Assembly (NCBI GenBank): GCA_037447655.1
Contig: JBBHKE010003230.1
Span: forward strand, 1-64,000
Direction of reading: 5' to 3'
Source of the DNA: Zygnema cylindricum
Taxonomy: Eukaryota; Streptophyta; Zygnematophyceae; Zygnematales; Zygnemataceae
Length of the DNA stretch: 64,000 nucleotides
The notes beneath the pieces were generated by a model. That model was not told the origin of the DNA, searched no databases, and saw only the letters and a list, made by a program, of their open reading frames with translations. Position numbers and translations under genes: made by a program. This document shows positions 9,577 through 21,110 of this stretch, one piece after another. The number at the start of each line of letters is the position of its first letter. Position 1 is the stretch's first letter.

Positions 9577-10053
9577 TCAAATAAATCCCAAACTCGTCAA
9601 AAACTCGTCTAGCTTTTTGTTTCATTGGCGTGGAGCTTGCTTTAGTCCATAAAGGGACTTTATCAATCTGCACACCTTGCTTTCCTCTCCTTTCTCCACA
9701 AATCCCTCCAGTTGTCGCATGAAGATCTCTTCTTCCAATTCTCCGTGTAAGAAAGCGGTTTTGATGTCTATCTGGTGCACTTCCATGTCTTCTGCTGCTG
9801 CGAGACTAAGTGGAATGCGGACGAAGGGGAATCTAACAACCGGAGCAAAAGTCTCCTCATAATCTATTCCCTCCTTCTGTGTGAACCCCTTTGCCACTAA
9901 TTTGGCTTTGTATCGCTCGATAGTGTTATCTGGATTGATCTTTAACTTAAATACCCACTTGCATCCTATCGGCTTTCTATTTGGAGGACAATCCATTAAC
10001 TCCCATGTGTTTGCTTCCATAATAGAAGCCATCTCATCATTAATAGCCGTCAC
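9577..10053 (-). pseudogene. E2 reverse transcriptase core
   Basis: The frame opens at [20 protein letters not shown] and continues with ERYKAKLVAKGFTQKEG, EETFAPVVRFPFVR, IDIKTAFLHGELEEE and LYGLKQAPRQ, where a TGA (9619-9621) replaces the Trp seen in E1. A second TGA (9577-9579) is at the same site as the E1 TGA at 4003-4005. A one-base deletion near 10060 separates it from the integrase frame. Confidence 0.86.
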
Positions 10054-11351
10054 CCATCTATCACCCTCAGACTATTAACTGCTTCCGAGTAAGTTTGGGG
10101 TTCGCTCAAATGTGACAGCTTAGTTACCTTGTTGTTAGCTTGTCTCTCTCGGAGTCTCTTACTGCTTCTCCTTTCTCCTTCAAACTCCGACGTTGGGATA
10201 GAGGGTAATCTTGGGTTTCTCCGAACAACTTCACCTTCTCTCCTATCCGTGGAGTCCATATCCGGACGTTCATCGTCCATTTCTAGACTTTCCTCGTTTT
10301 CTTCCTCGATTTGAACCGGATGTTGTGACTCCAAGAGAGAGTCACTCTCGGTTAGTTTTTCCTTCTTCTCTGCAAGGTTAGGCTGAACCGGAGTTCGATT
10401 AGAAGAATTTGAATCTAACTCATTTTCGGATTTAATTATATTTCTCACCAATTTGGTGTACTTGAATGGATCTATGGACTCTCCCTCATCGATAACTACC
10501 AAGTGTTTTACTATTGTTATGTCTTCTCTTTCGAGATCATAAACTCTATATCCTTTTACATTTTCATCATACCAAAGTAAGTATCCCGGCTTTCCTTTAG
10601 CATCTAATTTCCAATCAGATTTTTCTGTGTTTAGACTAAACACTTGACTTCCAAACACCTTTAAGTGTGAAATATTAGGCTTTCTTCCGGTCCATCTTTC
10701 ATAAGGTGTTTGGCCTTTTATAGCCAAGGTAAGGACTCTATTTTTGAGATAGCTAGCACAATTCATAGCCTCTGCCCAAAATCTTTTCCTTATCTTTTTA
10801 TCTGTCAACATATTACGGGCACTATCACTTAAAGTCCGATTTAGTCTCTCGGCTACACCGTTTTGTTCTGGATTCTTTGGGACAGTCTTTTGGTGTTGAA
10901 CCCCTTCCTCTTTCAAGTAATCCTCAAACTCATTAGAAGTGAATTCCCCCCCATTATCACTCCTCACTCTCTTTATAGGTGTCTCATGGAGCTTTTCACT
11001 CCATGCTTTATATTCCTTAAAATAGGCCGAAGCCTCAGATTTGTTTTGCAAGAAATATATTCTAGAGTATCTAGACCAATCATCCGTGATAGTAAGCATA
11101 AATCTTTTCCCTCCAACTGATGGCACTTTGGCCGGTCCCCATATGTCAGTATGAACCAAATCTAAAACCTTTTCACCCTTATATGTTGCAACTTTTGGAA
11201 AAGACAATCTGTGGGCTTTTCCTTGACCACACCCATTACACTCATCCAAAGTCTCATTATCCCCAAAATGTATTCCATCAACTACACCCGTTTTCTTCAT
11301 TTCCTTCAATCTATCTAGATGCATATGTCCCAATTTTTTATGCCACATCAT
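10050..11351 (-). pseudogene. E2 integrase
   Basis: 433 codons open: complete HHCC finger (WHKKLGHMHLDR ... CNGCGQGKAH) and the DDE core (Asp in VHTDIWGP, Asp in RVRSDNGGEFTSNEF, Glu in QNGVAERL), then the GKPGYLL/VKGYRVYDL segment and the acidic linker to RT. It is the best-preserved integrase in the window. Upstream stops (TAG near 11374, TGA near 11416) separate it from the protease, and the downstream frame shifts near 10060. Confidence 0.9.
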
Positions 11352-11414
11352 TAAATCACTTACACCAGCATACTAAACTCCCGTCTTTCCATTACTCAAA
11401 TTCAGCCTAAACAT

Positions 11415-12122
11415 TCATTGGCTACCCTTTTCAGCTGTGAAGTACACTTCATTCTCATAGCTAGCAACAAAGACTCCTTTTTTAGTACTAGTCTCAAAGC
11501 CCTTATCATCTAAGACCGACGTAGAGATAAGATTTTTGTTCAACTTCGGAATAAAAAGAACATCAGAGAAAGTGACTATGGATGTCTTTCCATCAAGTAG
11601 GACCTTCAGATCTACTGATCCCACTAAATAAGTGGTCATTATTCTACCATCCCCATACTCTATCTCTACAGTATGGATCTTTCTCATTTTGGTAAACAAT
11701 GGTTTTTCTCTACATATATGCATAGAGGCTCCTGAATCAATGATCCATCCTTCTCCAAGAGCTTCTTTCACTCCACCGAAAGCACACTTTTGCCTCCTTG
11801 GAATATCCGGCTCACCTTTCAACTCCAACTCCTTGTTGAGGAGAAGTTCTCCATCGTCATCATCGGCATCCTCTCCCACGACTTGTGTCGCAACGAACGC
11901 CTTCTTTTTCCTTCCGGCTGGTTTTCCAATCGATTCCTCGTTCAATCTCAACTCCGTCAACTTAGTGTACTCCGCCATGTAGTGTCTCGCCTTCTTACAA
12001 AAATGGCAAAGCCCCTTCGGAGCCCTTGGCGCACATCCGTCATGGTTTCCTCTTCCTCCTCCACCAAAGTTCCCATAAGGTTTGAAGGAATCCTTATCCC
12101 CCCAGTCAGTACCGGTAGCCAA
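11415..12122 (-). pseudogene. E2 nucleocapsid and protease
   Basis: Open frame with a Gly-rich linker (YGNFGGGGRGNHDG), a damaged CCHC knuckle (CHFCKKARHYMAEY: the conserved Gly and last Cys are replaced), an acidic tract, the protease motif GWIIDSGASMHIC, and the pre-integrase segment ending in FTAEKGSQ at a TGA. E1 has a different lesion at the same knuckle. Confidence 0.86.
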
Positions 12123-12501
12123 TGCTTGAACACTCTTTCCTCAACTACCAATCTCAATTGTGCTCTCCCGAACCAAAATCATCCATACAACAGAATTCCA
12201 GATCTAAAGATGATCTGACAAATCCTGGACCCTGTTAACAATGTTCTCATAATCATCTTGGAGTTTCATTAGCAAAGTGTTCACCTTCTCTTTCTCGGTC
12301 TCCCTTTTCCCTGCAATTTCTTACTCCATGAATAACCAAGCCAAATCATTACAAAAATCTAACATCTTTCCCCCTTTGTACACATATACCTATACCTTTT
12401 GATCTACTTACTTCTGCTGCTGAATCGTAATGCTTTTGTAAATGTCGACAAGAGCTTCCCACAACTCGTTTGCCCTCTCCACATGAAGATGAGGTGTAGC
12501 C
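12123..12501 (-). pseudogene. E2 gag, 3' part, cut by E3
   Basis: Homologous to E1 6580-6920 with scattered stops and frameshifts, so no long frame survives. It stops at 12501, where the TAGCC target duplication and E3 begin; the gag sequence resumes at 16992. Confidence 0.82.
12497..12501. other. E3 target-site duplication, left
   Basis: TAGCC, repeated at 16992-16996. A 5-bp duplication is normal for Copia integrase. Confidence 0.95.
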
Positions 12502-13380
12502 TGTTGTTTTGAAAGTTGTAGTCCTAACTAAGCTTCATAGGTGAGGGGAGTGTTTTCTTAGTACTTAGAATATTTTGTGAAAGTCTGGTACGGTATGTAC
12601 CAGAATTAATGTTACAGTAAACAGCGAGAGGGTTCACGGTGTGTCACACTTCAGGACACGCGTCGGTAAATGAGACACTCTACAAAGATCCGTTGGTACT
12701 ATTCAGACTTACCATAAAGACCGAAGTGTCACATAAAAGTTTCACCTTGGATGAAACTTCGAAATGATGATCGGTGAAGATTTGTTGCCAACGGAAGGTG
12801 GTGATCCGGGACCACATCTGTAATTATCAGGCGTGTTTGTACACGGTGTACTGTGATGATACTTATCTCTAGTTTGTACTAGAGCGTGTTTTGTTTGATT
12901 AGTGTCTCAGTTTAGATTCTCTCTGTATGACATACCTTGACATATCAGGTATCCTCTTCTAGATAGTAGATATTATTGATGTATGGTTGGTATGCCTCCT
13001 TTGCTTAGTTAGGGCAATAAGTGGCTGCTAGCTCTTAGAAGAATAGATCTTTTAGGTATAAGAATAGGACTTAGCCATCTCAGAATTAGGAACTTGTTGT
13101 ATCAAAATTATGCTGTGACATTTTTGATATTTTTGACTAAAAATATCTCTTAGATCTGTTTGCAAATTTCTGTGTAAATTTTCACTTATGTTCTTTTGTG
13201 TATTATCTGCGTTGTGTCAAATTTGTATGCCATTTGGTTGCCTAAATAATCTTTGACTGTGTTCCAAAGTTGTGTGTATTTTTCTGAGCATCTGTGAGAG
13301 CTTCTTGCTTATCTGAATTCTGTGATATCTACTCCAGCATCATCTTCATCTTCAGTTGGTGTAGCAGTCACAGAACAACA
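12502..13380 (+). repeat. E3 5' LTR
   Basis: 879 bp, closely similar to 16111-16991. Its last part encodes TPASSSSSVGVAVTEQQ in frame with gag, so the LTR may supply the first gag codons. Confidence 0.95.
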
Positions 13381-14110
13381 GGTCACGGGCCCACCCTCAG
13401 GGATCTCAGTTTTTGATGGAAGTAAATACATCTATTGGTCTGATCTGGTTGAGTCTTATTTCACTCAAGTTAAATTGTTTGATGTAGTTGATGGCAGCCT
13501 TGCTGAAACTGAAGCATCCTATAATGGGAAAAATCAGCAAGCTCTGCATTTGTTGAAGTTAATGATCTCAAAAGATCTACTTATGTCACATATCAAAATG
13601 AAAAAGGCATCAAAAATCTGGTCTTCCTTGAAAACCATCTATTTGAAAGCTAATGACCAACATGAAATTATCACAGCTGGGAATATTTATGATTATAGGT
13701 ATACAAGAGGTAGCATGGCTGAATATTGTAAGGTCTTAGGATTTTGTTGGCAAATAATGCATGTTTAGGGGGGAACTTCTCCCCTTATCATCAGGCTATG
13801 ATTCTTATGCGAGGTCTTCCTGAGGATTATAAAGGAGCCTCGGCAAACTTGAGAAAGTTGGGTAAGTCAGCTTCGAACTTAGCAACAGCTATAGAACTAG
13901 TATTAGAGGAGGAATCCACTGTTGCACACTTTAATCCACGAAAATCATCTGTAGCTTTTAATGCACAGTATCAAGGAAACAGATCTCAAGGGTATCAAGG
14001 CTTTAAGCCTTATAACAAGTGTGTTTACTGTTATAATCAAGGACATCTGTACAAATAGTGTCCTAAGTTTCTTAAAGCTTGTGAGACAGGTGTGTTAAGA
14101 ATGGATGGAG
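13322..14110 (+). pseudogene. E3 gag and nucleocapsid
   Basis: The frame 13322-13768 starts near the LTR end and reads VTGPPSGISVFDGSKYIYWSDLVESYF, a Copia gag N-terminus. A frameshift near 13750 moves it to 13744-14058 (GLPEDYKGASANLRK, LEEESTVAHF). The CCHC knuckle CVYCYNQGHLYK-CPK has an in-frame TAG (14056-14058) before its last Cys. Start choice is uncertain because the usual ATG in the primer site is ACG. Confidence 0.82.
13381..13395 (+). other. E3 primer-binding site, diverged half-tRNA type
   Basis: GGTCACGGGCCCACC begins directly after the LTR. It matches the E1 site at 13 of 15 positions; both differences are T to C and one destroys the ATG. Confidence 0.6.
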
Positions 14111-14299
14111 GCCAAAAGGGATCTACACGCCACAAAAGACACCACATACACCACCGACTCCTCCTTCCAAAACCGAAGCATTTTCAGCTGATACGCCAGG
14201 ATCGGAATCGGTTGACAAGGGGAAAGCGCCAGATGTCGTCACTTTTCCAAAAATTGACGACAAAGAATTCTTTGCCCTTGCAAAACCGATGGAGGGAGA

Positions 14300-14919
14300 C
14301 AAAGACCACGGGTGGATCATGGACTCAGTAAGCTCATCTCACATGAAGCTCATCTCACATGTGCTGGAACAAAAATTCCTTTACAGATCTGCAACCTATT
14401 CCAACAAGGCAGATCTATTATGCTTGTGGTGCCACAGTTGAAGCAAAGGCTCAAGGAACTGTCATCCGTATGTGTGAGATAGATGGACAAGCGGTTCGTA
14501 GAACTCTCTATGATGTATTGTATGTTCCTCATTTCAAAAAGAACTTATTTTCTACCTCAGTTGCAGAAAGTAGAGGTTTTGAAATACTTCAAAAACAAGG
14601 AAAGAAAATAGTTAGCAAAGAGGGAAGGGTAGACGTAATGGGAACTAGAGGCCCAAATAATTTGTACTGGATGGACTTGGTGATTACATCTTCTTTTGCT
14701 TACTCCAGTGTCTTATCTGATAATGTTTTGTGGCATAAGAGGTTGGGTCATGTTCATTATGACAGATTGGATAACATGGTAAAAAATAACATGGTAGAAG
14801 GAGTTAATCTTGGTCAGCAACAGTCAAGTATTTGTGATGGTTGTGCTTTGGCCAAGCTTCATAAGCTTCCCTTACCCCAAGCTGCAGATTTCAGAGCAGA
14901 AGACAGAGTTCTCGTTTAA
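14300..14919 (+). pseudogene. E3 protease and integrase N-terminal finger
   Basis: The protease motif is damaged: WIMDSVSSSHM replaces DSGASSHM, with a 15-bp tandem duplication (AGCTCATCTCACATG) directly after it. The pre-integrase domain (VLYVPHFKKNLFSTS) and full HHCC finger (WHKRLGHVHYDRL ... [11 protein letters not shown]) follow. The frame stops at 14919; the DDE core is absent, since the next recognisable sequence belongs to the linker before RT. Confidence 0.84.
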
Positions 14920-15705
14920 GGGGAGAACAAGTTCAATATGTTTTTTCTGCAAGCACTGGGGAGCCTCTAACCATTCAGGAGGCATTTTCTGTTCTTGAAG
15001 AGAATCATTGGATCTCAGCTGCAAATGATGAGATGAGATCGATCATGGAAGCCCAAACGTGGGAACTTGTGGAGCTTCCACCGCATCGGAAAACCATAGG
15101 CTGCAAGTGGGTCTTTAAAGTGAAGCTCAACCCAGACAACACCATTGAAAGGTATAAAGCTCGTCTGGTTGCAAAGGGTTTTAGTCAAAAGGAAGGAATA
15201 GATTATGAGGAAACCTTCTCTCCTGTTGTCAGGTTTCCTACGGTTAGAGTCTTGTTGTCCTTAGCTGCAATTGAGAATATGTAATTGCATCAAATGGTTG
15301 TTAAAACTACCTTCTTGCATGGAGACTTAGAGGAAGTAATCCATATGAAACAGCCTGAAGGCTATGTAGATAAAAGAAAGGAAAATCTAGTATGTAAACT
15401 GTTGAAATCATTGTCTGGATTGAAACAGGCTCGGAATTTGAAGTTTGATGAGTTTCTTACAAGCTTGGGCTTTACAAGGATCAGCTCAGATCACTCTGTT
15501 TATGTCATGGAAGGAGATGATGGTGTGATTTATGTAGCAGTGTTTGTAGATGATCTGCTGCTAATCAGCAAATCATTGAATGAGATAAATAAGATAAAGG
15601 CACCTCTGAATGCTAGGTTTAAAATGAAAGACTTAGGTGAAGCTAAGGACATCCTAGGTATTCAAGTAGAGAGAGATAGGAGTCAAAGAGTTATTTACCT
15701 CACCT
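14920..15705 (+). pseudogene. E3 reverse transcriptase
   Basis: Joined directly to the integrase finger by a deletion. [49 protein letters not shown], an in-frame TAA (15282-15284), VVKTTFLHGDLEE, SLSGLKQA with a short deletion, then ISSDHSVYVMEG and FVDDLLLIS, where Phe replaces the usual Tyr of YVDD. KMKDLGEAKDILGIQ follows and a TAG ends the frame near 15706. Confidence 0.87.
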
Positions 15706-15727
15706 AGAGAGAGGCCATTGGAAAAGG

Positions 15728-16090
15728 TGACTCCACAAGGTGACTGCTCAGTCAACCATGGAAGCTGAATACATGGCAGCTAGCTCAGCTGTAAAAGAAC
15801 TTCTTTGGGTAAAGTCTCTCTTACAAGAACTGAAAATTATGCAATCTGGTTCTCAGGTCATTTGGTGTGACAATCAATCTGCTATTGCTATTGCTTCTAA
15901 TCCTAGTCATCATTTCAAAAGCAAACATATTGACATAAAGTTACACTTAGTAAGGGATAAGGTGATGGGCAAAATTCTGAAACTCAGCTACTTACCTGAT
16001 GAGAAAATGTTGGCAGATATGATGACTAAACCCTTACCTACCCCAAAATTGAAATTCTGTAGAGAGGGATGTGGTCTAAGTGGTTATTAG
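15728..16090 (+). pseudogene. E3 RNase H C-terminal part
   Basis: Open frame STMEAEYMAASSAVKELLW, WCDNQSAIAIASNPSHHFKS, MTKPLPTPKLKFCREGCGL. The first half of RNase H, including the usual KQATVALSSTE lead-in, is missing at about 15715-15740. The frame ends 20 bp before the 3' LTR, with a purine-rich CTAGGAGAG tract between. Confidence 0.87.
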
Positions 16091-16110
16091 AGTCTAAAGC
16101 TCTAGGAGAG

Positions 16111-16991
16111 TGTTGTTTTGAAAGCTTTAGTCCTAACTAAACTTCATAGGTGAGAGGAATGTTTTCTCAGTACTTAGAATATTCTGTGAAAGTCTGGTTC
16201 AGTATGTACCAGAATTAATGTTAGAGTGAACAGCGAGGGAGTTCACGGTGTGACACACTTCACGACACGCGTCGGTAAATGAGACACTTTACAAATATCC
16301 GTTGGTACTATTCAGACTTACCATAAAGACCGAAGTGTCACATAAAAGTTTCATCTTGGATGAAACTTCGAAATGATGAATGGTGAAGATTTGTTGCCGA
16401 CGGAAGGTGGTCATCAGCGACCACGTCGATAATTATCTGGCGTGTTTGTACACGGTGTACTGTGATGATACTTATCTCTAGTTTGTACTGAAGTGTGTTT
16501 TGTTTGATTATTGTCTCAGTTCAGATTCTCTCTGTATGACTTACATTGACATATTCAGGTATCCTCTTCAAGATAGTAGATATTATTGATGTATGGCTGG
16601 TATGCCTCATTTGCTTAGTAAGGGCAGTAAGTGGCTGCTAGCTCTTGGAAAAATAGATCTTTTAGGTATAAGAATAGGACTTAGCCATTTCAGAATTAGG
16701 AACTTGTTGTATCAAAATTATGCTGTGACATTTTTGATATCTTTTGACTGAGAATATCTCTCAGATCTATTTGCAGATTTTTGTGTAAATTTGTACATGT
16801 GTTCTTTTTTGTGTTATCTGCATTGTGTCAGATTTGTACGTCATTAGATTTCCTAAATTATATTTGGCTGTGTTCCAAAGTTGTGTGTGTTTTTTTGAGC
16901 ATCTATGAGAGCTTCTTGCTTATCTTAATTCTACGATGACTACTCCAGCATCATCTTCATCTTCAGTTGGTGTAGTAGTCACAGAACAACA
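16111..16991 (+). repeat. E3 3' LTR
   Basis: 881 bp, TGTTGTTTTG...AACAACA, followed by the TAGCC duplication. It is diverged from the 5' LTR at scattered sites, so the insertion is not recent. Confidence 0.95.
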
Positions 16992-17376
16992 TAGCCACTC
17001 CTTGAGTGAGACGCCCAAGAATAAAATGAGTCACCACAATATTGTTGAAATAACAGATTTTAGTATCATTCGCCTCTGTTTTCTGAACAGTTGCTACTAG
17101 AGCCGATCCACTAGCCATCGGTGTTATTTTCTCCTTCCCTTTGTCCGACATGGTACTTTCAGCAACATCCTCCACCCCCTCTGCCCCTGCATATCCTCCT
17201 GTTAACTGAGATCCTCCACACCCTAGTGGAACTCCCAATTTAGCGGATGACTGACGCACACGGCCACTTAGAATGCCCCATAGTCGTTTTTCAAACAATG
17301 CACCCCTCATCATGGTTTCCCAATAAATGAACCCTGTTCCATTAAAAATGGGCACCTTAGAGGGTGGGCCCATAAC
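16992..17376 (-). pseudogene. E2 gag, 5' part, and primer-binding site
   Basis: Gag N-terminus on the minus strand: MGPPSKVPIFNGTGFIYWETMMRGALFEKRLWG, then KTEANDTKI and HFILGRLTQG up to the E3 junction. The primer-binding site at 17363-17376 (GTTATGGGCCCACC) is the same half-tRNA site as in E1, lacking the first G at the LTR junction. The ATG within it is the likely start; a longer frame runs into the LTR from 17397. Confidence 0.85.
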
Positions 17377-17377
17377 T

Positions 17378-18496
17378 TGTAATTCTGTGACCTCCATTGC
17401 TACACAAAATGTCCAGCTTACGTGAAGCCTCTAGGATAGTATATGCACTTTTGACTTTGACAATGAATAAGTCCCACCTTGGGATGCAAAAACTCTGACT
17501 GCCTACATCTCTATGTAGCCTGGACTCCTTTGAGTCCGGTGCAAAAAGAATCACTGAATTTTCTCACCTGAGCATTAAGCTATGGTTGATCAAAGACAAT
17601 ATATTTGTACAGATGGCATTTGGGAGAGAGAGAGGAATTTTCAATATTTTTCTAAGTCCTGAAAAACTCCTAATGACTATTTGAAACCAATCAAAATAGA
17701 GTACCCTAATTATGGTACATATAAATTACAGAAGCCGCCGTACTTTATTAACGGATATATTCGGCACCACTCCTAGTTTGCCACGTGGCTAATAAGTCAA
17801 CGTCATTCTGTCCCTTTCTCTTCCGGTAATCTAATAAGATGATGCCACGTGTCATTTCCTCCCATTTCGCCGAGCTGCTCCTAGATAGTTGTTGCGGCAT
17901 ACCGGCACTCATGCATGCCGTCCGTTCTTTTTACATCGATCGATTTCAGCCTTTAGATCTGACGGCGCGCCGAATAAATGTTGACCGTTGAATTTCACCG
18001 GTCAATGTTCCGTGTTGACCGTTGAATTTCGACGGTCAATATTTTGTGTTCATTGCGTGAAATTCATTCTTGTTTTGCGAACCGTCGATCGCGACATTTA
18101 ATTTCGTCCGTTGATATTAAATGTTTGTTTCATTTATTTCGTGTGTTACTGTATTTCGTGTAGTACCATACGTTCCATGTTGCGTTTCGTTTTGTAAGAT
18201 GTTAAATGAAATATGCCGTGTATGTTACTTTAAATATCTATCAAGTACAAAAATATGCAACGAAACTTCAAGACCTAACGGTTAAGACGAGCGCCTGTTC
18301 CGTACGGCCTTCATCTGGAGGTCACAGGATCAATGCCTGTCTGTTGAAATTGTGTTTATATTTTGCAAGGCTTTGTCTTCTGTTTATCCTCTCATCTGTC
18401 TAAGAAAGCCATGGCCTGTCATTTCTTAGTGACTACGACAAGTATGACAACTGCAGGACTAAAAAAAGGTAGAATACAAAATATCACTTTTCAACA
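17378..18496 (-). repeat. LTR C, 5' LTR of E2
   Basis: 1119 bp TG...CA. Hairpin stems at 17503-17518 (CTACAT/ATGTAG) and 17522-17537; G-boxes at 17780-17789 and 17844-17853. Beyond 18496 the sequence changes abruptly to E4 reverse transcriptase. Confidence 0.93.
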
Positions 18497-18881
18497 CGCG
18501 ACGCCTATTTCAAATTATATAACGACTTTCGCAGACGCCATACATTTCCTTCATGCGAAGGAGACACGCCTTTCGCTACCTTCATATACACCTCTTCCTC
18601 CAATTCGCCATTCAAAAACGTTGTTTTTTGTCCATTTGATAGACGTGCTTCTTCCCTATGGCTGCAAGTGCAATATTAATCCGCAATGAGTCAAACTTCA
18701 CCACGGGAGCATAAGTCTCTTTAAAATCAATTCTCTGACGTTGTTGGAATACCTTACAAACAAGTCTCGCCTTGTACTTAGTTATTTCACCCGAAGCACT
18801 AGTCTTGGTCTTATAGACCCACTTTGCATCAATCTTCCCCTCTAGTAATTTAACTTCCTCAAAAGTTCGATTATCAACCAC
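18497..18881 (-). pseudogene. E4 reverse transcriptase fragment
   Basis: [56 protein letters not shown]; then after a frameshift [12 protein letters not shown] and [12 protein letters not shown] with a stop, breaking off at the LTR C edge. The catalytic YVDD half is absent. Confidence 0.85.
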
Positions 18882-19225
18882 GGATTTTTTTTTTCTCCCA
18901 CGCCGGTTTCCACTTACTCTCCCAATCGACCGACCTACTTCCCTTGATATAAGATTGAGTGTCGGCGGTCATATTTTCCGTAAGTGATTGCTATAAAAGA
19001 AACTTCGTCTCCTTGGCATCAGAAAGGAAATACTGCGAATTTGATGCATTTTCCCCTTATCGATCGTAAGTGAGTTTCTCTTGTTTCTTCCCCTTTGTAC
19101 TCTAAGAGCTTCTTCTTAGAACTTGCTCCTCTTCCATCTCCTCTTTCTCTTCCTCAGATTCACTTTCAATTTCTTTCTCACTTGATTTAGAGCTCATTTT
19201 GCGATTTCAAAATGTCAGAAGGTAC

Positions 19226-19649
19226 TCAGGAATCTAAAGATCCGTTACTCTTTCTTTCAAATTCAATAACAACCGATTTCTTCAATTTCTTTTTCTGAGT
19301 TTTCACATTCGGTTCCTCGTCGGATTCCGAATCCCCAATGTACAGAAAACTCTGAATTTCACACTCGTCATAAAAATCCAAATTTTCCTTATATTTCCCA
19401 ACGGAATTCATGGCGGACTTGAGATCCTCATGAAAATCCACATTCCGTGATTCCTCCAAGGTGTAACGAGCTGGATCATACACTCGGTAAAAATTCCCCT
19501 ATGCACTATGACCAACAAAAATTCATGGCCAACTCTTTGGTGCAAATTTCCCCTTTCTTTTAATTGATTCCAATTAAACCGTAGCATGACATTCCAAATT
19601 CTCAAATGATGAATTGTGGACTTTTTACCACACCAAAACTCCTCCGGTG
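19226..19649 (-). pseudogene. E4 integrase C-terminus and linker
   Basis: Minus-strand reading KTPEEFWCGKKSTIHHLRIWN then GHSA-type VYDPARYTLEESRNVDFHED, the segment after the Copia DDE core, followed by an acidic/basic linker. It continues the integrase interrupted at 20475. Confidence 0.75.
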
Positions 19650-19654
19650 TTTTA

Positions 19655-20474
19655 TGTTGTTCTGACACAACTACTGGCACTGAAGATGAAGAAGATGCAG
19701 CAGTAGTCATCGTAGAACAAATCAAGAGAGGAAGCTTTCACAAATACCGATGGCTGAACAGAAACTTTGACAGACTATAACTTTCAGAAAAAAGCTCCAA
19801 ACGTCCTGAAAATTTGCCGTAATGTAGCTAAAATACAAAGGAACACACACACAAAGTTTCAATCAATTCGGCTAACAAATCTGTGAGATATGTAGAAATG
19901 AAATTACATAAAACTGAGTGTATAGTTTTCATATCATTTGTTCCTAAAAATCAAATTCACTAAGTCCTACTTTTATACACCGAAACTACACTAAGCTGTA
20001 CGGAGGCATTCCAGCCGTACATCTAACATGCTATCACAAATATTTACACTGAAGTTCAGACAATGTAAAGTGATAATGATCTAGTCACGCCTCGTCACTA
20101 TTTGTTGGCGGCGGCTGTCAGCGGTCCGATTAGAGGATTTGGCACCGTAGAATTGACTTTACGAAGTCCAGTGGTCCTGCCGAATTTCCGTACGTCCACG
20201 GAGGACATACTCACGCATTCTCCCAAGTGACGACACGTGTCCCAAGTGTGAATGAACCGTGAACTCCCAACTTCACTGTCACACTAATTTCGGTAAGTAT
20301 TGAACCGAACTCAACCAAAAATAGCTTAAGTCCTGAACAGCTCTCTCTCACACTAATTTCGGTAAGTATTGAACCGAACTCAACCAAAAATAGCTTAAGT
20401 CCTGAACAACTCTCTCTCACAGCTCTATCTCACAGCTGAGGCATAAAGAGGACTAAAGCTTTCTAAAAACAACA
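19655..20474 (-). repeat. Solo LTR of the E3 family
   Basis: 820 bp, minus orientation: TGTTGTTCTGAC...AAAAACAACA on the plus strand, with the same A/S-rich coding end as the E3 LTR (TAASSSSSVPVVVSEQ). The 5-bp target duplication TTTTA flanks it (19650-19654 and 20475-20479), and the E4 integrase reads across (VFGNK|TPEEFW). This is the usual product of recombination between two LTRs of a full element. Confidence 0.93.
20280..20417. repeat. 69-bp tandem duplication in the solo LTR
   Basis: 20280-20348 and 20349-20417 are nearly identical and adjacent, both starting CACACTAATTTCGG. It produces a repeated peptide frame that is not a real gene. Confidence 0.9.
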
Positions 20475-20479
20475 TTTTA

Positions 20480-21110
20480 TTCCCAAAAACCGAAGTGAGT
20501 CTTCGGTTACAAATGTAATTCGCGGTAAGGATCGCATCTCCCCACAAAAATATCTTTCATGTGGAACTATGAATCATCGCACGGACTATTTTTTGTAAGG
20601 TCGGATTCTTCCACTCTTCCATTCTATTTGAATCCAAAGAATAAGGCGCCGTGAATTGATTCCTTATCCCCCACTCTTTACAATACCCTTCGAAAACAAC
20701 AAACCCCCCTCGATTATCCGACTGAATGGACTTAGGCTTCTTATCAATTTGCCTTTCGGCCATCACATGCCACTGCTTAAATGTTTTAAATGCATCGATT
20801 TTCTATTTCAATAAATACACCCATGACTTCCGAGAGAAGTTATCAACAATCACCAAAGTATACTTATTACCTCCAATTGTCTGGGTTTGATATGGCCACA
20901 AAGATCGATGTTAACAAACTCCAAATGATTTTGAGCTCGATGCTTGATGTCTTTATTCATATGGGATTTTCGAATTTGAAGTCCTTTGTTACATCCTCCG
21001 CATCCGTTCACCTTTTCACCAGATACGAGGTCCAAACCCTCACCGACAAATGACGAATCATCTTTTTCATTCTTACCTCGGATATGTGACACATTCAGTG
21101 ATGACATAAG
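20480..21110 (-). pseudogene. E4 integrase core and HHCC finger
   Basis: The second half of the finger (VNGCGGCNKGLQIRKSH), VNIDLCGHIKP with the first Asp, SIQSDNRGGFVVF with the second Asp and SLDSNRMEEW in place of the usual NGVAER, so the catalytic Glu context is altered. Several frame changes and a stop after MIHSST. The end ANYICNRRLTSVFGNK abuts the TTTTA target duplication. Confidence 0.8.

Larger units (their letters stand above)
12502..16991 (+). mobile_element. Copia retrotransposon E3, nested in E2, deletion derivative
   Basis: 4490 bp on the plus strand: 5' LTR 12502-13380, internal 13381-16110, 3' LTR 16111-16991, both LTRs TGTTGTTTTG...AACAACA. The 5-bp target duplication TAGCC flanks it (12497-12501 and 16992-16996), and the E2 gag reads across the empty site. 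It differs from the E1/E2 family in LTR and coding sequence. The catalytic integrase core and part of RNase H are deleted and gag/pol carry stops, so it could only move in trans. Confidence 0.95.
7309..18496 (-). mobile_element. Copia retrotransposon E2, split by E3
   Basis: Same family as E1, minus strand: 5' LTR C (17378-18496), gag 17376-16992 interrupted by E3 (12502-16991), remaining gag and pol down to 8431, 3' LTR B (7309-8417). Without E3 it spans about 6.7 kb. It is inserted into the RT of the older element E4 just after a KQASR-like segment (E4 has a stop for Gln). Many stops: TAG near 11374, TGA near 11416, TGA at 9619-9621, TGA at 9577-9579, plus a frameshift near 10060. Confidence 0.92.

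Noticed and set aside
1848-18496. E1 plus E2 as one composite insertion with a shared target duplication
   Set aside because: The 5-bp flanks differ (CGGTA versus CGCGA), the outer sequences are unrelated, and LTR B is mosaic.
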